The notes under the pieces are model-generated. The model searched no databases. It was given only the letters and a program-made list of their open reading frames with translations, and was not told where the DNA came from. Shown here piece after piece: positions 6,262-9,917 of a DNA stretch of 9,917 nt. The translations under genes and the position numbers were made by a program. Position 1 is the stretch's first letter; each line of letters starts with the position of its first letter. The stretch is from Saprospiraceae bacterium (GTDB taxonomy: Bacteria; Bacteroidota; Bacteroidia; Chitinophagales; Saprospiraceae): assembly GCA_015494245.1 (NCBI GenBank), contig WGBN01000209.1, positions 1 through 9,917 of the forward strand, written 5' to 3'.

Positions 6262-9200
6262 ATGAAGATTTCATCTTTACCGGGCCTGTTGATAGCCTTG
6301 TTGTTCAGCATCTCTACCCTGCGGGCCCAGCCCCTCGAAGTTACCGATGGCGCTACGGCGCCTTTTACGCCCGAAAACCTGATCAGCAACATCTTCCTCG
6401 GAGAAGGCGTGGAAGTGACTGACATACAATTCTATGGCGTCCCCACAGCAGTAGGCTACTTCAAAAATGCAGAAGATGAAATCGGCATAGACCGCGGCAT
6501 CATCATGACCACCGGCGCCGTAACGCAAAATGGAAACTTCGTAGGCGTAGATAATGTCGGCAATGCTTTCGCCAGCTCCGACAACAACGCCATGGCTGCC
6601 AACAACGACCCCGACCTGCAGGCCATTTCCACAAATCAGGTTTTCAATGCCGCCAAATACGTCATCACCTTCATCCCCACTTCCGACACCCTGAGGTTCA
6701 ACTACATCTGGGCTTCGGAAGAATATCCGGAATGGGCCTGCACCTCCTTCAACGATGTCTTCGGCTTTTTCCTGAGCGGCCCGGGTATCAACGGGCCCTA
6801 TGAAAACAACGGCATCAACCTCGCCATCATCCCGGGCACCAACCTGCCCGTAGCCATCAACAACCTCCACCCCCAAAACGGCTCCGGCTGCCCGCCCCTC
6901 AACGAACAATTCTATGTGGACAACAACGGCTCCTCCAACCAACCCGTCTATGACGGCTTTACCACCGTGCTCACCGCCGAAGCCGTCGTTACGCCCTGCG
7001 AGCCCTATACCATCAAACTGGTTATCGCTGACAATGGCGACGGCATTTATGACTCCGGCGTCTTCCTCGAAGCCAAAAGCTTTGGCACCGGCTCCCTCGA
7101 TGTGGAAGTCGTTACCACCAGCTTAGACGGCGCCATCACCGAAGGCTGCGCCGATGCCCTCCTCACCTTTGAGCTGCCGACGCCCACCGAAGTGGATTAC
7201 CCCATAGATTTCTCCCTGCTCGGCGATGCCATCAACGGCATTGACTACGACTTCATAGACACCAACAATGTCTTCATCCCCGCCGGCGACAGCTCCGTAA
7301 CGCTCGTCCTCCACGGCATCGAAGACGGCATCAGCGAAGGCAGCGAATACCTCGCCATAGACATCCAAAGAGACATCTGCAACCGCGATACCTTCTTTCT
7401 CTACATCAAAGACCCCCAACTCATCCCTCCCGAACTGGGCAACGACACCACCCTCTGCCTGCTCGAGCCGGTGCAGTTAGACGGAACCATAGACATTCCC
7501 CTTCCGCCTCCACCGACTTTCAGCAATACGCAGGACTATATCATAGACCCCGTCAATACCAGTATCTACTCTCCCATCACCGTGGGCGGAGTGCTTCCCG
7601 CCCAGTTGGGGCCGGGCGTCATTCAGTCGGTCTGCATCAACATAGAGCACAACTGGTTAGACGACCTGGACATCTATCTCGTGGCACCCAGCGGCATGTT
7701 TATGGAGTTGAGCACCGACAACGGCTCCAATGGAGACGACTACATACAAACCTGTTTCACTGCCGATGCCATCACGCCCATAGATTATGTCATGCCACCG
7801 GCCTCAGGTGCTCCCTACACGGGCAACTTCCTGCCCGAAGGCGTCTGGGAAGACCTCTGGAGCGCCCAGGACAACCCCACCAACGGCACTTGGCAACTGC
7901 TCGTCATTGACGATGCCCTCGGCTTCGTCGGCACACTGCTCGACTGGAGCATCACTTTCTATCCGGAATATCAAGTCTATTACGAGTGGACACCCTCCAC
8001 CGGATTGAGTTGCGATGACTGTCCCAATCCTGTTGCCACGCCACCCGATACAACCACCTACTATCTGCACGCCTATGATTCCTACGGCTGCGAGGTCTTC
8101 GACTCCATCACCATCAACACCATCCCCGTTTTGCCGGCGCCGGAAGTGTCCTGCAGCATCACCAACGACACCTGCGTGACCTTCACCTGGAATCCCGTCG
8201 CCGGCGCAAGTGGCTACGAAGTCAGCCTCGACGGAGGCGCCAGCTGGATACCCCCCAACGGCGGCTCCTTCTCCCACACAGTCTGCGTGGGCTTTGAACA
8301 GGAAGCCAGCCTCAGCGTGCGCGCCAACGACAATTGCGGCGGCTTCCCCGCTGCCAGCAGCTGCACCACGCCTGCCTGCTCAGGCGGCATCCCCCAAATC
8401 GTCCAAATCCAGGACGTGGACTGCTACGGCAACAGCAACGGCAGCGTTGAAGTTACCGCCACCGGTCCCGGAGCGCCCTTCACCTTTACTCTGGGAACGG
8501 AAACCAATGCCACCGGCCTGTTTGAAAACCTGCCCGCAGGCGATTACACCATCAGCGTAACCAATCAGGTGAATTGCGTAACCAGCATAGACGTTGCGAT
8601 CTCCCAACCCTGGCTGCTCAGCACCAACATCGGCCTGGAACAAGCCATCTCCTGCAGCACTGCCCAGGATGGCAGCCTCGCAGCCCTGCCCAACGGCGGG
8701 ACACCCCCTTACAACTACCTATGGAGCAACGGCCAAACCGACTCCATAGCCACCAACCTCGCATCGGGGACGGTAAGCCTCACCATCACCGATGCCAACG
8801 GCTGCCAGGCTCAGGAAAGCTTCACCCTCGATGCGCCCCCTCCCATGTTCGTCAACACCACAGCCTCCAATGTGGCCTGCTTCGGCGACAGCAGCGGCAC
8901 AGCCGTCGCTCTGGTGAGCGGCGGAATAAGCCCCTACAGCTACCTTTGGAGCAGCGGCGACACCCTGCAGGCAGCTTCCAACCTGCCCGCAGGCACCTAC
9001 ACCGTAACGGTAACCGACAGCAACAACTGCATGGAAACGGCCTCTGTCACCATAGACCAAAATCCGCCCATCTCCCTCAGCACGGATTACAGCCCTCCGG
9101 CCTGTCTCGGCTATGACGATGGCTCGGCTACCGTAACTGCATCGGGCGGAGGCTCCGGGACTTTCTTCTACCAATGGGATGCCAATGCCGGCAACCAGAC

Positions 9201-9917
9201 CACAGCCACGGCCACGGGCCTGAGCGCAGGCACCTACTTCGTTACCGTTTCCAACACCCTCGGCTGCAGCAACAGCATCAGCGTGCTGGTGGAAGACCCT
9301 CCCGGCATGGACATAGATCTGCAAACCGGCGATGCCTCCTGCGATGGCAATGCAGACGGCAGCGCCATGCTCAGCGTCTCGGGAGGTACGCCCGGCTATC
9401 AATTTATTTGGAGTGACGGAGGTCCCAATGTGCCCGGGCGTACAGATTTGCCGCAAGGCAACTACTCCGTAAGCATTCAGGACGCCAACGGCTGCGAGCA
9501 GGTGCTCAACTTCACCATCTCAGCCCCCCAGGCTATGACGCTCGATTTCAACGCAGAGATGACCTCCTGCGATGACAGCTCCGACGGTAGCGCCACGGCC
9601 CTGCCCTCCGGCGGCACCCCCGCCTACAGCTACCTTTGGGAAGACGGGCAAACCACTCAAACGGCCGTCAATTTGCCGGAAGGCAGCTATTCCGTAACCA
9701 TCACCGACAACAACGGCTGCCAAATCAGCGGAGCGGTGAGCATCAGCAGTCCGCCGCCCATTTCGCTTTCGCTAAACATGACCCAGGCACTATGCTTTGG
9801 CAGTGCTGACGGCACAGCCACCGTACAAGCCTCCGGAGGAACTCCCCCCTACACCTACCTCTGGAGTGACGGCCAGACGACGCCCACAGCTACAGCACTG
9901 GCAGCAGGCACCTACAC
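6262..9917 (+). CDS. Giant secreted protein: choice-of-anchor L, P-like domain and SprB-type repeats (3' partial)
   Basis: The frame is open from ATG 6262 to the window edge, 1218 codons with no stop. I checked every row in this frame. Residues 1-22 form a signal peptide (hydrophobic LLIALLFSI, cleavage likely after LRA). Residues about 23-275 match the choice-of-anchor L domain: GIDRGIIMTTGAV, ITFIPTSDTLRFNYIWASEE, FNDVFGFFLSGPG and DNGDGIYDSGVFLEA. Residues about 278-387 look Calx-beta-like (GDAINGIDYDF, IPAGDSSVTL, EDGISEGSEYL). Residues about 420-570 resemble a proprotein-convertase P domain (VCINIEHNWLDDLDIYLVAPSG, GTWQLLVIDDALGFVGTLLDWSI). A WTPSTGLSCDDCPNP linker and a fibronectin III-like segment (TWNPVAGASGYEVSLDGG) follow, then SprB-type repeats from about residue 714. 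This suggests a surface adhesin or gliding-related protein. Such proteins often end in a type IX secretion sorting domain, which would lie outside the window. It is transcribed divergently from sppA. No Shine-Dalgarno is visible; the signal peptide supports the start. Confidence 0.94.
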   Translation, partial: MKISSLPGLLIALLFSISTLRAQPLEVTDGATAPFTPENLISNIFLGEGVEVTDIQFYGVPTAVGYFKNAEDEIGIDRGIIMTTGAVTQNGNFVGVDNVGNAFASSDNNAMAANNDPDLQAISTNQVFNAAKYVITFIPTSDTLRFNYIWASEEYPEWACTSFNDVFGFFLSGPGINGPYENNGINLAIIPGTNLPVAINNLHPQNGSGCPPLNEQFYVDNNGSSNQPVYDGFTTVLTAEAVVTPCEPYTIKLVIADNGDGIYDSGVFLEAKSFGTGSLDVEVVTTSLDGAITEGCADALLTFELPTPTEVDYPIDFSLLGDAINGIDYDFIDTNNVFIPAGDSSVTLVLHGIEDGISEGSEYLAIDIQRDICNRDTFFLYIKDPQLIPPELGNDTTLCLLEPVQLDGTIDIPLPPPPTFSNTQDYIIDPVNTSIYSPITVGGVLPAQLGPGVIQSVCINIEHNWLDDLDIYLVAPSGMFMELSTDNGSNGDDYIQTCFTADAITPIDYVMPPASGAPYTGNFLPEGVWEDLWSAQDNPTNGTWQLLVIDDALGFVGTLLDWSITFYPEYQVYYEWTPSTGLSCDDCPNPVATPPDTTTYYLHAYDSYGCEVFDSITINTIPVLPAPEVSCSITNDTCVTFTWNPVAGASGYEVSLDGGASWIPPNGGSFSHTVCVGFEQEASLSVRANDNCGGFPAASSCTTPACSGGIPQIVQIQDVDCYGNSNGSVEVTATGPGAPFTFTLGTETNATGLFENLPAGDYTISVTNQVNCVTSIDVAISQPWLLSTNIGLEQAISCSTAQDGSLAALPNGGTPPYNYLWSNGQTDSIATNLASGTVSLTITDANGCQAQESFTLDAPPPMFVNTTASNVACFGDSSGTAVALVSGGISPYSYLWSSGDTLQAASNLPAGTYTVTVTDSNNCMETASVTIDQNPPISLSTDYSPPACLGYDDGSATVTASGGGSGTFFYQWDANAGNQTTATATGLSAGTYFVTVSNTLGCSNSISVLVEDPPGMDIDLQTGDASCDGNADGSAMLSVSGGTPGYQFIWSDGGPNVPGRTDLPQGNYSVSIQDANGCEQVLNFTISAPQAMTLDFNAEMTSCDDSSDGSATALPSGGTPAYSYLWEDGQTTQTAVNLPEGSYSVTITDNNGCQISGAVSISSPPPISLSLNMTQALCFGSADGTATVQASGGTPPYTYLWSDGQTTPTATALAAGTY
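8401..9917 (+). repeat. Seven tandem SprB-type protein repeats (last one cut)
   Basis: These are coding repeats inside the giant secreted protein. Each unit begins near a cysteine followed by D/S-G-S/T-A, then SGGTPPYxYLW-S-x-G, N-L-x-A-G-x-Y-x-V-x-I/V-x-D-x-N-G-C and a proline-rich joint (PP). The first cysteine codons are at 8422, 8653, 8878, 9103, 9340, 9568 and 9793, so the unit length is 77, 75, 75, 79, 76 and 75 residues. All six complete units hold a second cysteine 50-54 residues after the first, which would allow one disulphide per unit. The first unit is the most diverged and lacks the YLW motif. The fourth carries a four-residue insertion (WDANAGNQTT). At DNA level the copies are only locally alike, for example CCTACAGCTACCTTTGG at 8933-8949 and 9623-9639. 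Confidence 0.9.

Noticed and set aside
6071..6274. 68-residue N-terminal extension of SppA to an ATG at 6274
   Set aside because: The extension has no signal or family similarity, would start beyond the -7 box of sppA and overlap the start of the divergent gene; the ATG at 6070 is followed directly by the expected membrane helix.
6277..6942. 221-residue minus-strand open frame, and similar minus-strand frames to 9723
   Set aside because: These are antisense to the secreted repeat protein; their Gly/Val/Ala-rich composition reflects reversed Asn/Thr/Gly codons, and the plus-strand translation is clearly the real protein.
8574..9116. 180-residue plus-strand frame rich in His, Arg and Gln
   Set aside because: An off-frame reading of the SprB-type repeats; its apparent repetitiveness comes from the real frame.
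8401..9917. Periodic DNA that could suggest a CRISPR or satellite array
   Set aside because: The period (225-237 bases) is far too long for CRISPR, identity between copies is low, and the periodicity is explained by tandem protein repeats in an open frame.

Overview
The window looks like a chromosomal segment of a Gram-negative Bacteroidota bacterium, probably a fairly GC-rich, multicellular or gliding type such as the Saprospiria. The evidence is: an RND adaptor fused to a C-terminal DUF3347 domain, a lipoprotein with a short LFSC lipobox, a very large secreted protein combining a choice-of-anchor L domain with SprB-type repeats (typical of type IX secretion and gliding lineages), starts without Shine-Dalgarno sequences, and a TAnnTTTG -7 promoter element ahead of sppA. 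The lineage below phylum level is a guess.

Layout. Bases 1-1170 (+) hold the 3' part of a CusB-like metal-efflux adaptor. Twelve bases later, at 1183-2421 (+), comes a sialidase-fold (Asp-box) lipoprotein with a CDCC cysteine cluster. A strong stem-loop at 2424-2451 ends this unit and lies between converging genes. A membrane-anchored subtilisin-like serine protease is at 2505-4109 (-). The 182-base gap after it contains a 109-base near-perfect palindrome of REP/MITE type. Signal peptide peptidase SppA follows at 4292-6070 (-). A 191-base divergent intergenic region leads to a giant secreted repeat protein that starts at 6262 (+) and stays open to the end of the window (at least 1218 codons). 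That last gene has no stop codon inside the window, so a search for closed ORFs misses it.

How the genes fit together. The adaptor and the lipoprotein are probably co-transcribed and may share a heavy-metal (copper/silver) context. The subtilase and SppA are both membrane proteases on the minus strand, but the palindrome separates them and nothing shows that they form one operon. The giant protein has a signal peptide, a choice-of-anchor L module, a Calx-beta-like region, a proprotein-convertase P-like domain, a linker plus fibronectin III-like region, and then seven SprB-type units, the last cut by the window edge. It is most simply read as a cell-surface or secreted adhesin. No tRNA, rRNA, CRISPR array, transposase or phage gene was seen. 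I found no clearly new biological system; the most unusual items are the palindrome, the CDCC lipoprotein beside the metal-efflux adaptor, and the domain order of the giant protein.
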